Assembly: GCA_002102555.1 (NCBI GenBank)
Contig: MCFL01000092.1
Span: forward strand, 28,256 to 92,255
DNA length: 64,000 nt
DNA from: Catenaria anguillulae PL171
Taxonomy: Eukaryota; Blastocladiomycota; Blastocladiomycetes; Blastocladiales; Catenariaceae
Direction of reading: 5' to 3'
The notes under the pieces were generated by a model. The model saw nothing but the letters and a program-made list of their open reading frames with translations, was not told the DNA's origin and made no database searches. Shown piece by piece: positions 20,354-30,299 of the stretch; positions within the stretch are counted from its first letter, which is position 1, and every line of letters starts with the position of its first letter. A program made the position numbers and the translations under genes.

Positions 20354-21046
20354 ATGGACTCTGCACTTATCCCAACCGGGCACGCCAGGATCTTTCTCCT
20401 CACTGCCCTGCTGGCCTTGCCCGAGGTTGTCTCGCGCATGAACAATCACAAGCAAACTCTCCACTTCCTGGCGCTTTCGATCCACTCCCTTTTCGAGCTC
20501 ATTCAACAGCGCCGCCAAGTCCGCTACGGAACCGTGGAGCTCGCTGCCATTGACCGCATTGCTCTGGCCATCCCAACGACCAACATTCAAGTCACGGATC
20601 ACTTGTACATTGAGCGCAATCGAATGCTGGATCCTTCCCTCGTCGTGCCAGCAAGTCAGGTTCCGCCAAACCGCCCGAATCAAGACAGCTACGAGTACGG
20701 CCAGTGTGTTCAAATGCTCAACGAGTACTTGCGCAACGTGATCGAAAACCACAACACCAACCCGACCACTGGCCGTCCTTACTGCCCCATGCCAGAGCGT
20801 GCCCTTGGATGGCTCGACGAGTCACGCCAGCTTCTCGATGCCGTGGTTGACATGCGGTGGGAGTACATGGTCTCGAACAACTTGACGGAAGACCGGACTC
20901 ACATTCGCATGCGCGGCATCTTTGCTACCTTGAGGGACACGGTTCGTGACCTCCACGCGTTCGTCAACTCTATCGTGTTTGGATTGCCGCCGCCACGGGC
21001 AAACGCACCGCACAACGGTCCAGCCCATGAGCACGACGAGCTCTAG
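20354..21046 (+). CDS. Hypothetical protein, single exon, 230 aa
   Basis: ATG at 20354 sits in a near-perfect Kozak context (GCCGCCACCATGG) and the frame ends TAG at 21044-21046. The first ~20 residues are hydrophobic enough (RIFLLTALLALPEVV) to suggest a short helix rather than a secretory signal, because the following sequence (FLALSIHSLFELIQQRRQ) continues as amphipathic helix. The rest is helix-rich, with evenly spaced charged residues (EYGQCVQMLNEYLRNVIEN; GWLDESRQLLDAVVDMRWEY), and the tail is Pro/His-rich. No family recognised. Confidence 0.7.
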   Translation: MDSALIPTGHARIFLLTALLALPEVVSRMNNHKQTLHFLALSIHSLFELIQQRRQVRYGTVELAAIDRIALAIPTTNIQVTDHLYIERNRMLDPSLVVPASQVPPNRPNQDSYEYGQCVQMLNEYLRNVIENHNTNPTTGRPYCPMPERALGWLDESRQLLDAVVDMRWEYMVSNNLTEDRTHIRMRGIFATLRDTVRDLHAFVNSIVFGLPPPRANAPHNGPAHEHDEL

Positions 21047-21898
21047 TTGTAGGTCATTCCGCCTTGCCTGTTCCACCTTGCGGCTTTAGCCGAACGTGAG
21101 ACGACGGTGTGTTTGGTCATTTGTCATTCCGTTCCCATTGAAGGTGAGTGATTTGTGTGGTTGCTCATGCATTGTGTTCAGTACCTACTCATACCCCTGT
21201 TCATCCGCAAATGCACTGATCCATGTGCAAGTGCGGGAGTTTCTTGTCATGCTCGTATCATGGAATTGAATCTAGCCAGTCCCACACCTTGGCTAAACGA
21301 AGTCCACTACCACTCCACAAGTCATGGTTCGTGATTTGAGAAATTTGAGAAAGGGGTTGGGCTTTCAGTTTGACTGTCACAAATTTGGTAGGTAAATATG
21401 AAGCGCGAATTTGGGAACGAGACATCCCACGGACTCGGAGAAATGAAGAGCAAGCGTTGAACGGTGCAGCGGCACTGCGTTATGAGTCAGGTTGTGTACA
21501 CCTCTGAATCGCGTTGCAGCACTTTGCAAGGGCAATAGAGTTCCCAAGGTACGTAATACCTTCATAAGGTGCCCGAAGTTGGGACTTTTTGCCTGGCTGC
21601 TCCAGACAATTTATTCAAGCATAGTCCGTAAGCTGGCCGCCCAGACAGCCTCCTCCGCCCTGACGACTGACCTTGGTCTAACCAAACTCGCATCGCCCAG
21701 CTCACCTGTATCATTCTCTCCGAAACAATGTACATATTCTTCCTGACTTCACCCACATGAGCTGTCGTCAGTCCTGTACATTCATCCGTGCCACTGTCAT
21801 CATGTCTCGATCGACGCGTGTGAGACAGAGTCTCTCACTTTTTCCTGCTCACCTGATAAATACTGTAAATATCAAGTAGAACACCTACTCGCGTCGTC
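21047..21898. other. Intergenic, nothing supported
   Basis: AT-richer than its surroundings, with only short frames. It presumably contains the promoter of the small gene at 21899. Confidence 0.5.
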
Positions 21899-22216
21899 AT
21901 GGGCAACCACTTTTCACTCTCGTCGGTCAAGAACGAGTCGGCCAAGGAGTTTACCCTGACGGACACGGAAAACAACACATCGTTTACCCTCCAGCCCGGC
22001 CAGGTGCACAGCTCGACTCTTCGTGTCCCGTGGATGAGTAAAGGCCATCTCAAGATCGAACACTACCAGACGTGGATCTTGTACGAAACGGAAAACAAGC
22101 TCAAGTACCATTCGCCCGGAGGAATTGTTGTTGAAGCGCTGTCTCGCCCCGGCTCTGATGCACAGTCTGCCGTTCTTACCATGTACGATACTGGACCGTC
22201 CATTACCAAGACTTGA
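21899..22216 (+). CDS. Small protein with N-myristoylation-like start, 105 aa
   Basis: ATG at 21899 (TCGTCATGGGC) and TGA at 22214-22216. The N-terminus MGNHFSLSS has Gly2 and Ser6, fitting the N-myristoyltransferase consensus. The remainder is beta-rich with many Thr/Ser (EFTLTDTENNTSFTLQPGQ, HLKIEHYQTWILYE), suggesting a small beta-sandwich. No homologous family recognised. If myristoylated it would be membrane-associated; this is inference from the motif. Confidence 0.6.
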   Translation: MGNHFSLSSVKNESAKEFTLTDTENNTSFTLQPGQVHSSTLRVPWMSKGHLKIEHYQTWILYETENKLKYHSPGGIVVEALSRPGSDAQSAVLTMYDTGPSITKT

Positions 22217-22580
22217 CTTGTTCCACGTTTTGTGTCGCCAATCGAGCGCTTTGGCAGCGTGCTTGTCTTCCTCACGTGCAGTTGGGTGTTTGCCCGAGTG
22301 TTCGTATTCGTCTGTGTTGTATTGGCTTTGTGTATAATATGTACCAACATATATCGAGGGAAACAGTACATATGCTGTCAGGTTATTCCTCACATTGTCT
22401 CAGGGTCGGCGATTGATTGCGCTCACTCCAGTCGGTCAGCGTCCAACTTAACGAATGGATCATCATACTAGTACAGTTCATGAGGTCAAAGTTGATTCCA
22501 GGCTAGGATTCAGGCAGTCGATGTTGCTCACTCCAACCAAGCAAGTCAATGCATATTCACTCAACGCAACGCATCCAGCC

Positions 22581-24065
22581 ATGTTTGACCCGCTCCATCC
22601 GCAAAACTCCAAGCCAGCGCCGAAACCGGCCAGCAGCGGGCTACTGGACCTCAAGACGGAACTGCTTCGTGCCCAATCCCAAGTCGTATCGTCCAGTTCA
22701 TCATCCTCGCAATCCAAACTCAAACCCAAATCAAAAAAGCTCGACCCAAAGTTTATCCTGCCGCCATCATCCGACTCGACCTCTTCCTCCCGATCCACAT
22801 CCAAAAAGCACAAGAAGCGTGATCGTGACCGTGACCGTGGCCGTAGCGACGACCGTGATACTCGCGGTCGTGACTCCAAACGCAGCAAGCGCAAATCCAA
22901 GAGTCCCGAACCGGACTGGGCACACATTCAAGCCTCACTTGCACACAAGTCTCAAGTGTACGACTCGCTCGTTGAATCTGGCGGCGGCGCACAGCTCGAA
23001 CTGGCATGTGCTCGTGGGGACATGCCGGAAGCGTCGGCGCCATTGATTGATTTTGTTGCCAAGCGATACGACCAGATTGTGGCCGAAGAGGCTGCGCGCA
23101 AGGAGCGGAAAAAGAATAAGAGAAGACTTAGGGATTCGAGCGATTCAAGTGGAAACGACAGGTCACGCTCACGCTCGCCAACTGAGCGGCATCGCAGGCG
23201 GCGCGACAAGAGGGATCGTTACCGTCTGCGCTCAAGCTCGCGCACTCGCACTCGCAGTCGCAGTCGCAGCCGTAGCCGTAGCCGTCGTCGCCGTCGTCGC
23301 AGCTCATCACCTGATGAAACCATCTTTTCCGGCCGCAACTCGCGTGCCATCCGCGACCGATACATTTCAGACTCTGCGGCCTCGGACGCAGAAAGTATGG
23401 TTGAAATCGAAGACGAGTTTGGCCGCACACGACGAGTCCCGCGCTCGCTCGCTCATCAATATGATCCGACCCTCGCGCCTTCGGCTTCCGATTCCGATTC
23501 AGATGCCGATGACAACATCTCGCGCTACTTTGCGTTCACACCCCTTCCCGAGTTGCCGCATTACGAGTCAACGCGCGAGGTACGCACGCTTGGTGCTGGG
23601 TATTATCAGCTGGCGCAGGACAGTGACAAGCGGCAGGCGCAGATGGAGCAGTTGAGGGCGTTGCGAGAAGAGACGCTTGCGGCGCGCAAGGCAAAGGCAG
23701 ACGAGATGGGTGTGGATTCGTTGGACGTGGTCAAGCCCGTGGTGGCGGGATTGCACAATGACCCAGAGTTGGATCCTGCGTTGCAAGTGGGCGATTCGGG
23801 TGAGATTGAAAAGGAGGCGGCGGGGCAAGGAAATGTGGTGCACGATGAAGGTAAGGAGCCGCTGGATGCACGGCTGATTCGACGGGTCAGGTTGGTCATG
23901 CGGCGGCGTATCAAGTTGTTGGGCGTGGACAGGGCCAGGCAGGTCGAGTGGACTGTGCCTGTACCAGAGTCGGTGTACGAGGACTTGTTTGTGACAATGG
24001 CGAATGAGCAGCCCTTGTGTGAAAAAATGGGAGATGATTGTGCAAGGATGAATGTGGACGAATAA
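22581..24065 (+). CDS. CCDC174-family nuclear protein
   Basis: The 494-aa product from ATG 22581 has the CCDC174 layout: N-terminal SSGLLDLKTELLRAQSQ, a Lys/Arg/Asp-rich stretch, AHIQASLAHKSQVYDSLVES, an SR-dipeptide-rich region (about residues 195-250), then the DUF4078-like signature HYESTREVRTLGAGYYQLAQ with QMEQLRALREETL. Family members are nuclear and linked to exon-junction/splicing complexes. The frame is open 42 codons further upstream (ATG 22455), but that part has no family character, so 22581 is preferred. Two pseudogene copies of this gene lie upstream (2600-3145 and 18785-19880). Confidence 0.75.
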   Translation: MFDPLHPQNSKPAPKPASSGLLDLKTELLRAQSQVVSSSSSSSQSKLKPKSKKLDPKFILPPSSDSTSSSRSTSKKHKKRDRDRDRGRSDDRDTRGRDSKRSKRKSKSPEPDWAHIQASLAHKSQVYDSLVESGGGAQLELACARGDMPEASAPLIDFVAKRYDQIVAEEAARKERKKNKRRLRDSSDSSGNDRSRSRSPTERHRRRRDKRDRYRLRSSSRTRTRSRSRSRSRSRRRRRRSSSPDETIFSGRNSRAIRDRYISDSAASDAESMVEIEDEFGRTRRVPRSLAHQYDPTLAPSASDSDSDADDNISRYFAFTPLPELPHYESTREVRTLGAGYYQLAQDSDKRQAQMEQLRALREETLAARKAKADEMGVDSLDVVKPVVAGLHNDPELDPALQVGDSGEIEKEAAGQGNVVHDEGKEPLDARLIRRVRLVMRRRIKLLGVDRARQVEWTVPVPESVYEDLFVTMANEQPLCEKMGDDCARMNVDE

Positions 24066-24220
24066 ATGCAAGTCGTATGCATTTTTCTGTTCAGTCCTTG
24101 GAACAGGTAGGCGCAGTCAGACAAATGACAGGTATCATTATCTACATGGTCAGCAATGGACCTTTGAACTGGGCTCGACCCATACAATGAAGATCCCGAA
24201 AAAGAACTCAAATATCAAAA

Positions 24221-24292
24221 GGGGAGAGCCGGGGGTCGAACCCGGGGCCTTTCGCACCCAAAGCGAACGCGCTACCACTGCGCCACACTCCC
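24221..24292 (-). tRNA. tRNA-Pro (UGG)
   Basis: The minus strand folds as a 72-nt cloverleaf: acceptor GGGAGTG with CTCTCCC (one T-T mismatch at pair 6-67), D stem GCGC/GCGC with loop AGTGGTA, anticodon stem TTCGC/GCGAA with loop TTTGGGT (anticodon TGG, G37 as usual in tRNA-Pro), variable AGGCC, and T arm CCGGG-TTCGACC-CCCGG. No intron. TTTT follows the 3' end at 24220-24217 as a Pol III terminator. Confidence 0.92.
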
Positions 24293-24731
24293 GCATGATT
24301 AAAGTGCCACATTCACCCAACACATTTGGTCAGATACGAGATCGCAGGGCTCATGGCTGTCCTCTTGCTCAGGTGAGTCTTGACGGCAGTCGTGGCATAT
24401 GGCGACCTTGACTGCGGCTGGCTGCAGGCTCTCTCGCCGTCCTTCGCTATCGACGTAACGCCTGTCTAATCAATTTCATCCATTTATGTAATCCGGGCTT
24501 TCAACTACCGGTACCCTTGAATCCCAGCGTCGTTTGCGTCAGATCTGTTGGCCCAGCTCAACTTGAAAGCAGCGGGTCTGTCTTGGACTACTCTAGGGCC
24601 GTCCTGTATGGGTTCAGCGTGTTGGCTCATCGTTGGATATCGAGTCGCAAATGGAGAAAATACATACTTTAAAAGAAAGCGGCATGAAAGAAATCTATAC
24701 ATGTACTTGCAGTTAAAAGCATACCAAACGT
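24293..24731. other. Intergenic, nothing supported
   Basis: Between the tRNA and the 3' end of the PDCD2-like gene; presumably that gene's 3' UTR. Confidence 0.5.
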
Positions 24732-25904
24732 CTACAACTCGACCTCAACGCCCTGCTCCTTCAACCCCTCCACCACTGCCCCGGCCCTTTGTCCCATGGG
24801 CGCCATTCCCTCGCCACTGAAATCCTGCCTGACGATCACCTCCTCTGCAAATTCGCCCTCGAGCTCGCAATTCTCGGGACATGTGTACACAAAATACGTG
24901 CCGAAATCATAACTGTCCGGATCGGCCAAATCCAGCGGCAAGTGCGCCAAGACAGTCGACAGCAACTGACACTCGAGCTCGCGCGGCGCGTGGCACCGCG
25001 GGCACGCGGGCACACTTGCGGCGTCGGGTTTGTCCACATCCGACACGTACAGCGGCATGGGTGCCAGTTCCGACGACACGCGCAAGTACCGCAGGATTTG
25101 GCCTGGGTACGGCTCAATGTGTTTCTGGAACTTGAGAAACGCCTTGTCGACACCCGTCTCCGAGTCTTCCGCATCTTCGCCCGGAATGGGTGCTGCGGGC
25201 AGTTTGACAAGCGCACCAGGTGCGACATTGTCTTGATCCAAGATTTCGGGTTCAGAGACGAGTTCGAGTTCGGGGAAGATCCACTTGTTCTTGACGAGCT
25301 TGGCCATGCGCTCGTCCACCGTCGGTGGCACCTCCACGGTGCCCTTGCACACGCCCGCGTGCATGCCCGCAGCCCAATCTGCTTGCTGGTGGGTGCGCGA
25401 GCAGTACCAGACCTTGCCGCATCCCGCACACCTGCTTGCCGCCTTGCACCCGCACACGGCGCACGTGGGTTTCGCCTTTTCTGCATAAAGTGGCAGCTCA
25501 ATCGACTCTTCCGTGTCCGGGTCGGTCGCAAACCACGGGTTATCGAGTGGCAATTGCGTGCGCAACACGCGCGTGCACTTGCGCCAGTCGTGCTTGTGGC
25601 AACTTCCACGGCGGCATACGAGCAGGTAGATGTACCGGTGGTACGCCTCGTCGGGAAAGTCTTCGGCCGTGTAGATTTGCGCAAGCAGGATGAGCGGGTC
25701 GTTGCAGGTGGCGCAGGTGGTGGCGGGCAGAGGGTTGGTTGGGTTGAGGTGCAGCGGGAGGCCGCCGATTTTGGTGGGGAAAGTGTGGATTGCGAGCGGG
25801 GTTGTGGCGTGAGGGTTGATGAAGCCGAGCTGGAAGCAGGGCGGGCCGTCGTCGGCAAGATGCGAATCGGAGTGGTCCGAGTGGATTTCGGTGATGACGG
25901 CCAT
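24732..25904 (-). CDS. PDCD2/Tsr4-family protein with MYND zinc finger
   Basis: 390 aa from ATG 25904; the frame continues upstream, but MAVITEIHSD is the natural start. The PDCD2 N-terminal module is visible (FQLGFINPH, KIGGLPLHLNP, CNDPLILLAQIY, HRYIYLLVCRRGSC), followed by a MYND finger (CAVCGCKAASRCAGCGKVWY, then CSRTHQQADW and HAGVC) and the C-terminal PDCD2_C domain (PACPRCHAPRELECQLLS, FGTYFVYTCPENC). Family members act as dedicated chaperones for the small-subunit ribosomal protein Rps2/uS5. It is divergent from the MATE gene at 26485. Confidence 0.9.
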   Translation of the reverse strand: MAVITEIHSDHSDSHLADDGPPCFQLGFINPHATTPLAIHTFPTKIGGLPLHLNPTNPLPATTCATCNDPLILLAQIYTAEDFPDEAYHRYIYLLVCRRGSCHKHDWRKCTRVLRTQLPLDNPWFATDPDTEESIELPLYAEKAKPTCAVCGCKAASRCAGCGKVWYCSRTHQQADWAAGMHAGVCKGTVEVPPTVDERMAKLVKNKWIFPELELVSEPEILDQDNVAPGALVKLPAAPIPGEDAEDSETGVDKAFLKFQKHIEPYPGQILRYLRVSSELAPMPLYVSDVDKPDAASVPACPRCHAPRELECQLLSTVLAHLPLDLADPDSYDFGTYFVYTCPENCELEGEFAEEVIVRQDFSGEGMAPMGQRAGAVVEGLKEQGVEVEL

Positions 25905-26484
25905 TTTGTTTTTGTTGGGCTGGTGAGTTGACGTTACTTGCATTGAGTGAGGGAGCGTATCGTATCGTATTGTATCGTATTGCTTGGAATGAGAAGATGT
26001 TGGGGTGCGGGAGTGGGAATGCGTACGTACCATGTATGACAAAGCATTCAACGTGTGACTGTCTCACGTGAGCGCACGCGAGCCGTCACTGGGGTCATCC
26101 TCTTCAGATGTCCGATGCACTTATCGGCACTTGTCATGGGCCATGGAATCAAGAGATTTACCCGAGAGTGACTTTGGCATGAGTCCTTGTCGACGATAAT
26201 CATCCCACCGTAGACCCACTCAATGCACTTTCATTGCCAAAATCTCCGCTGACTGTTGAAATTGTTTCCTTTGGACACTTGATTCATAAGCATCCTGAAC
26301 GACTTTGCCCTCTAAGGTAAATAAGTAAATTCATAGGTCCACTCACCGTCACTCACTCACTCACTCAGTTAACGTTCAGTTGATCCTATTTGAATTCCCA
26401 CACGCCTTTTGTTGACATGATACTTTTTTTCTCATCGCATACAGATTCACATTCACATTCACATTCACATTCACATTCACCACC
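25905..26484. promoter_or_regulatory. Divergent intergenic region, PDCD2-like / MATE
   Basis: 580 bp between two divergently transcribed start codons. A (CATTCA)n microsatellite occupies about 26447-26483, directly before the MATE start codon. CGTATCGTATTGTATCGTAT is a short tandem near 25960. No TATA element can be assigned with confidence. Confidence 0.5.
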
Positions 26485-28293
26485 ATGACTCCCCCAGCAG
26501 CCGCTCCTGCTGCCGACCGTTCCGCAGACAAGAGTGACCATGACAAGAATGCAGAGTCACAACCGCTACTCCTCCCGACCTCGACCTCCCTATCGATCCC
26601 AATCGACCACACCGCCAACCCCAACCCCAACCCCAACCTGGGCACGGCCGACTTGTCCACCTCAACCGCAAACGCACTCTCGCTCTCCCCCAGGAATGAT
26701 GGCCTTCACATCCACATCCCCGCGGCCTCCTACAACACCCAGCCTCGATCCGCCTCCTCCTCAAATCGACATCATGCACATGCATCTGCCCGGTCTGCCA
26801 GCCCTGCCCGCTCGCTCGCCCTCTCGCAAATGTCTGTGCGCCGCGCGCAACTCACCATGAAGCGATTCATGATTGAGCTCCGCCACACACTGCGCCTGTC
26901 ACTGCCTTGCGTCGCTTCCTATGTGCTCTCCTACTCGAACCGCATGGTCGTCACCTTCATTGTGGGTCATCTTGGCGCAAACGAGCTGGCCGCATCGACG
27001 CTGGCCGTCATGTTCTCCAACGTACTCGGCTTTTCCATCTGCTTTGGGCTTTCGTCGGCTCTCGACACGCTCGCCTCACAAGCAGTCACCGGGTCTGCCA
27101 ACCCACGCCAAGCAGGGATTTACCTGCAACGCGCCATCCTCATCAACTTGCTGCTGGCCATTCCCATTGCCTTCATCTGGCTCTTTGCCGAACCGCTGCT
27201 CTTGATCGCTGGCCAAGACGCAACCCTGGCTTCCATGGCAGGCAATTACATCAAAATCATGCTGTTTGCCCTCGTCCCCAACATTGTATCCAACTGCGTG
27301 GCCAAGTTTCTCCAAGCACAAGGCATCATGGACGCCCAATTTCTCGTGTCCCTGGGCGTGCTCCCCATCAATGTCACGCTGCAACTGTTTCTCGTCTACT
27401 ACGACTCACCGCTGCGCCTCGGGTTTTATGGCGCGGCCGTCGGCTCCGTGGTGGCCGATTTCATCAGTGCTGTCGGCGTCATGTGCTATGCGGCGTTTTG
27501 GAACGGCCACCAGTGCTGGTCGCCCTGGACGCGCGCGGCCCTTTCCGGCTGGTCCCAGTTTTTGGGCCTGGGCATCCCGGGTATGCTCATGATTTGCGCA
27601 GAATGGTGGCTGTTTGAAATCGTGGCCCTGATTGCCGGACTGTTTGGCCCGCAAGCACTCGCCGCGCAATCCGTGCTGCTCAACACTTCGTCCATCTGCT
27701 ACATGTTCTTTCTTGGCGTGTCTGTCGCTGCGGCCTCGCGCGTCGGCAACTTTCTGGGTGGCGGCATGCCTGTGCGTGCCAAATTCGCCACACAGGTGGC
27801 GCTTCTTGTTGCGCTGGTGATTGCCGCCGCAACGTCCATTACCATGGTTGTCCTGCGCAAGGACTGGGCTCGCATGTTCAATGGCGAGCAGCCCGTCATT
27901 GACTTGGTGGCATCGGTCCTGCCCATTTGCGCCATCTTCCAGTTTGCCGACGGCGGCGTGTGCGTCACGGGCGGTGTGCTTCGTGGATGTGGCAAGCAGA
28001 GTCTTGGCGCGCGGCTGGGGTTGGTGTCGTATTATGTGATTGGCCTGCCGTTGGCGCTGTTTTTCACGTTCACGCTCAACTTGGGGCTGGCAGGGTTGTG
28101 GTTGGGATTGGCCGTCACGCAAATCATGTGCTATGGCGTCCAGGTGGCATACATTAGCAAGGGGTTGGATTGGGACGCAGAGTGTCGGGTGGCGCAGGAA
28201 AGGGTTAATGAGGTGGGCGGGGCCGTGGTTTTGGATGAGGACGATTTGGAGGTGGAGGATGAGGATGCAGAGTTGCTTTCAGATCGCGCTTGA
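26485..28293 (+). CDS. MATE-family multidrug/toxin efflux transporter
   Basis: 602 aa, single exon; ATG in CACCATGACT, TGA at 28291-28293. About 125 residues of Ser/Pro/Asn-rich cytosolic N-terminus precede a 12-helix MATE core: LRLSLPCVASYVLSYSNRMV (TM1), VGHLGANELAASTLAVMF, DTLASQAVTGSANPRQAG, FLQAQGIMDAQFLVSLGV, LGLGIPGMLMICAEWWLFE, GVSVAAASRVGNFLGGG and GVLRGCGKQSLGARLGLVSY. These are the typical MATE repeats with QAxG and RVGN elements. It is expected to be an H+- or Na+-coupled exporter in the plasma or vacuolar membrane. The acidic C-terminal tail (EDDLEVEDEDAELL) is a plausible sorting region. Confidence 0.95.
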   Translation: MTPPAAAPAADRSADKSDHDKNAESQPLLLPTSTSLSIPIDHTANPNPNPNLGTADLSTSTANALSLSPRNDGLHIHIPAASYNTQPRSASSSNRHHAHASARSASPARSLALSQMSVRRAQLTMKRFMIELRHTLRLSLPCVASYVLSYSNRMVVTFIVGHLGANELAASTLAVMFSNVLGFSICFGLSSALDTLASQAVTGSANPRQAGIYLQRAILINLLLAIPIAFIWLFAEPLLLIAGQDATLASMAGNYIKIMLFALVPNIVSNCVAKFLQAQGIMDAQFLVSLGVLPINVTLQLFLVYYDSPLRLGFYGAAVGSVVADFISAVGVMCYAAFWNGHQCWSPWTRAALSGWSQFLGLGIPGMLMICAEWWLFEIVALIAGLFGPQALAAQSVLLNTSSICYMFFLGVSVAAASRVGNFLGGGMPVRAKFATQVALLVALVIAAATSITMVVLRKDWARMFNGEQPVIDLVASVLPICAIFQFADGGVCVTGGVLRGCGKQSLGARLGLVSYYVIGLPLALFFTFTLNLGLAGLWLGLAVTQIMCYGVQVAYISKGLDWDAECRVAQERVNEVGGAVVLDEDDLEVEDEDAELLSDRA

Positions 28294-28372
28294 GTGACTT
28301 GACTTTTTGTTTTCCATTTTCATTGGCTAGTTTTTAAACGTACATGTAATTGCCCCACTACGCATTTGTTTT

Positions 28373-29647
28373 TCATACACCAAGACTGGTCTGCTGCTGC
28401 TGCTGCTGTTTTCGCAGCATGCCAACCACTTGACTAACAGAACTCGTAGTCGTCGCCATACTCTTTCTCCTTCCACCAGCAGCTCCCACATCCAACTTTG
28501 GGCTCAGAAACACCATCCCACCAACACCCACAAACTTGGCATTGCTCGGCCCACCAGCGCCTCCTCCCACCGAATCCCGCGACCCTCGCCGACTGTTGCC
28601 CCCACCCGCTTGTTTCTTGACGGGCATGGGCACTAGAAACGCGTCCGAAAACACTGGCCTGCCCTCGGGCGTCTTGCGTACATCGGGCAGCACGTGCGCA
28701 GCGTGCATGAGCGATTTCAGCATCACCACCCCGTTTGGCGCGGTAGATGTCGCGGTGGCCGTGCTGGCACGGTGCAGAATGGCTTGCCTGGCCAGCGTGT
28801 CGCTTCCCCTTGACTGACTCGCGCGACTCGCTGCTGCTGCTGCTGCTGCTGCTGCTCCCGTTCCTAGCGGCGGAGACACGGGCCGCAGACTGGCTGCCGA
28901 CTTGCTTGTCCTTGCCATTGTCGCCGCACACGTCGTTATCAGCACATTCGGCGGCACATTCACGTTTCGTCCACTGCTGCCAAGACTCCCCGTGACATCG
29001 TCTCCATGGCCCGCCCCTACAAACGTCGACACAGACCCTTGCGCGGGGGTTAGCACCCTTCCGAGCCGATGCTGCACAGCGAGCACCCAAGGCACGTGCA
29101 ACCCGTCGGGGACACGTGTTGCCAGAGGCGTGTACGCGCCAGGGCCCAGCGCACTGGGTGTGGATCCAATGGGCGGCGACACGAGCCGTGGGGTGCGCGA
29201 GCGGAACGCCGGCGAGCTGATCGGGGGTGGTGGACGCGGTTTAGGTCGCGCGGCAAGTGACGCGCGGCGGCGCAGGGCAAGCGAGGTGAGTTTCTTTGGC
29301 TCGGTTGGGTCGGGGAGGAGTGCGTGAGTGACTGAATGTGTGATGACGGGCGGTAGAGCGGTAGTAGGAGGCAATTCGGTTGTGGTTGTGGCCAGGTCGG
29401 TTTGTGAGGAGGATACAGATGAGGCAAATGTGGATGCGCGCGTGAGGCGCGGTGGGATGGCCGAGGCAGGTGTGGGCATGTCGAATTGTGCAGAAGCGTT
29501 TGGAGGTGGTGGATCGGGAGAGGGGGTTAAAGGGGCATTTCTTAGTGCCGTTGCCGTTTCAGGTGCATCGTCAATGGCGGTTGGGTCGCTTGGACCCGAT
29601 TCAGCGCCATCAGCAACTTGGATCGGTAGTGCTGGTTCGAACGACAT
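28373..29647 (-). CDS. Low-complexity Ser/Ala/Pro-rich protein, 424 aa
   Basis: ATG at 29647, TAA at 28375-28373. Largely disordered: Pro-rich N-terminus (PLTPSPDPPPPN), Arg/Pro patches (RPKPRPPPPISSPAFRSRT), a poly-Ala run encoded by a CAG/CTG-type triplet tract near 28830-28857, and a C-terminal poly-Gln (KQQQQQQQ) from another tract near 28387-28407. The segment LATRVPDGLHVPWVLAVQ may be a short structured motif. No family recognised. It is convergent with the MATE gene (80 bp between stops). Triplet tracts are candidates for length variation. Confidence 0.6.
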   Translation of the reverse strand: MSFEPALPIQVADGAESGPSDPTAIDDAPETATALRNAPLTPSPDPPPPNASAQFDMPTPASAIPPRLTRASTFASSVSSSQTDLATTTTELPPTTALPPVITHSVTHALLPDPTEPKKLTSLALRRRASLAARPKPRPPPPISSPAFRSRTPRLVSPPIGSTPSALGPGAYTPLATRVPDGLHVPWVLAVQHRLGRVLTPAQGSVSTFVGAGHGDDVTGSLGSSGRNVNVPPNVLITTCAATMARTSKSAASLRPVSPPLGTGAAAAAAAAASRASQSRGSDTLARQAILHRASTATATSTAPNGVVMLKSLMHAAHVLPDVRKTPEGRPVFSDAFLVPMPVKKQAGGGNSRRGSRDSVGGGAGGPSNAKFVGVGGMVFLSPKLDVGAAGGRRKSMATTTSSVSQVVGMLRKQQQQQQTSLGV

Positions 29648-30299
29648 GGTGGGGCGGCATGAAAAGTTTGCTCAGCTTATAGTGTGACATAGGTTAAATT
29701 GCTACAGAATACCTTTGTTTGAGTAACGTCTACCAACGGTCTAAGACACCTACCCCATAAAGAAAAGGATGCGGACATTCATGGCAGAACGACGCGTCCA
29801 GAGGACGCTATTTCGCCTTTATGTCGGCTCGCCACACTCGTGACGAGCGTTCACAGAATCATTTGAGGATTTACATTCATCGATATCAAGATATCACAAA
29901 GTATGTTTGTGACTTGCGCGTGCCCGAACCGCCACATTGGGTATTGGGTGCACGTTGTGGGCGACCAGGCGGCCATTGCTCTTGCGTCATGCAAGTGGTT
30001 GGGTCTGAAGTGTGGAGAATCCAGCAAACGTCTGCAAAAGTGTGCAGATTTCGGCCAGGTTGGCCACCTCGGGCGGGAGGGCAGATGTCGGCCGATTTCG
30101 GCCCATTTTTGCCAGAGTGAGCTGTCGTGTGGTGAGGATACAGAGTTTGGCCAAGCAATGACCGACGTCATTTTGCCACATTTTACTTGTCTGGCAAGCC
30201 TGTCAAGAATGCGTTCTGCGAGCCGAAGTGGGCGCAATTTGGCGGAGGAAGAACAATACATTGTTTCCCATGTAACACATACAAGCCCCCTTCCCACAT
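29648..30299. other. Intergenic, nothing supported
   Basis: Short frames on both strands only. It contains the upstream region of the 28373-29647 gene and the 3' flank of the gene ending at 30300. Confidence 0.5.

Noticed and set aside
22549..23655. Alternative frames inside the CCDC174 gene, including Arg/Ser-rich ones on both strands
   Set aside because: Shadows of the SR-rich coding sequence; only the 22581 frame has the family motifs.
24789..25931. 380-codon plus-strand frame opposite the PDCD2-like gene
   Set aside because: Antisense shadow; the minus strand carries MYND and PDCD2_C motifs.
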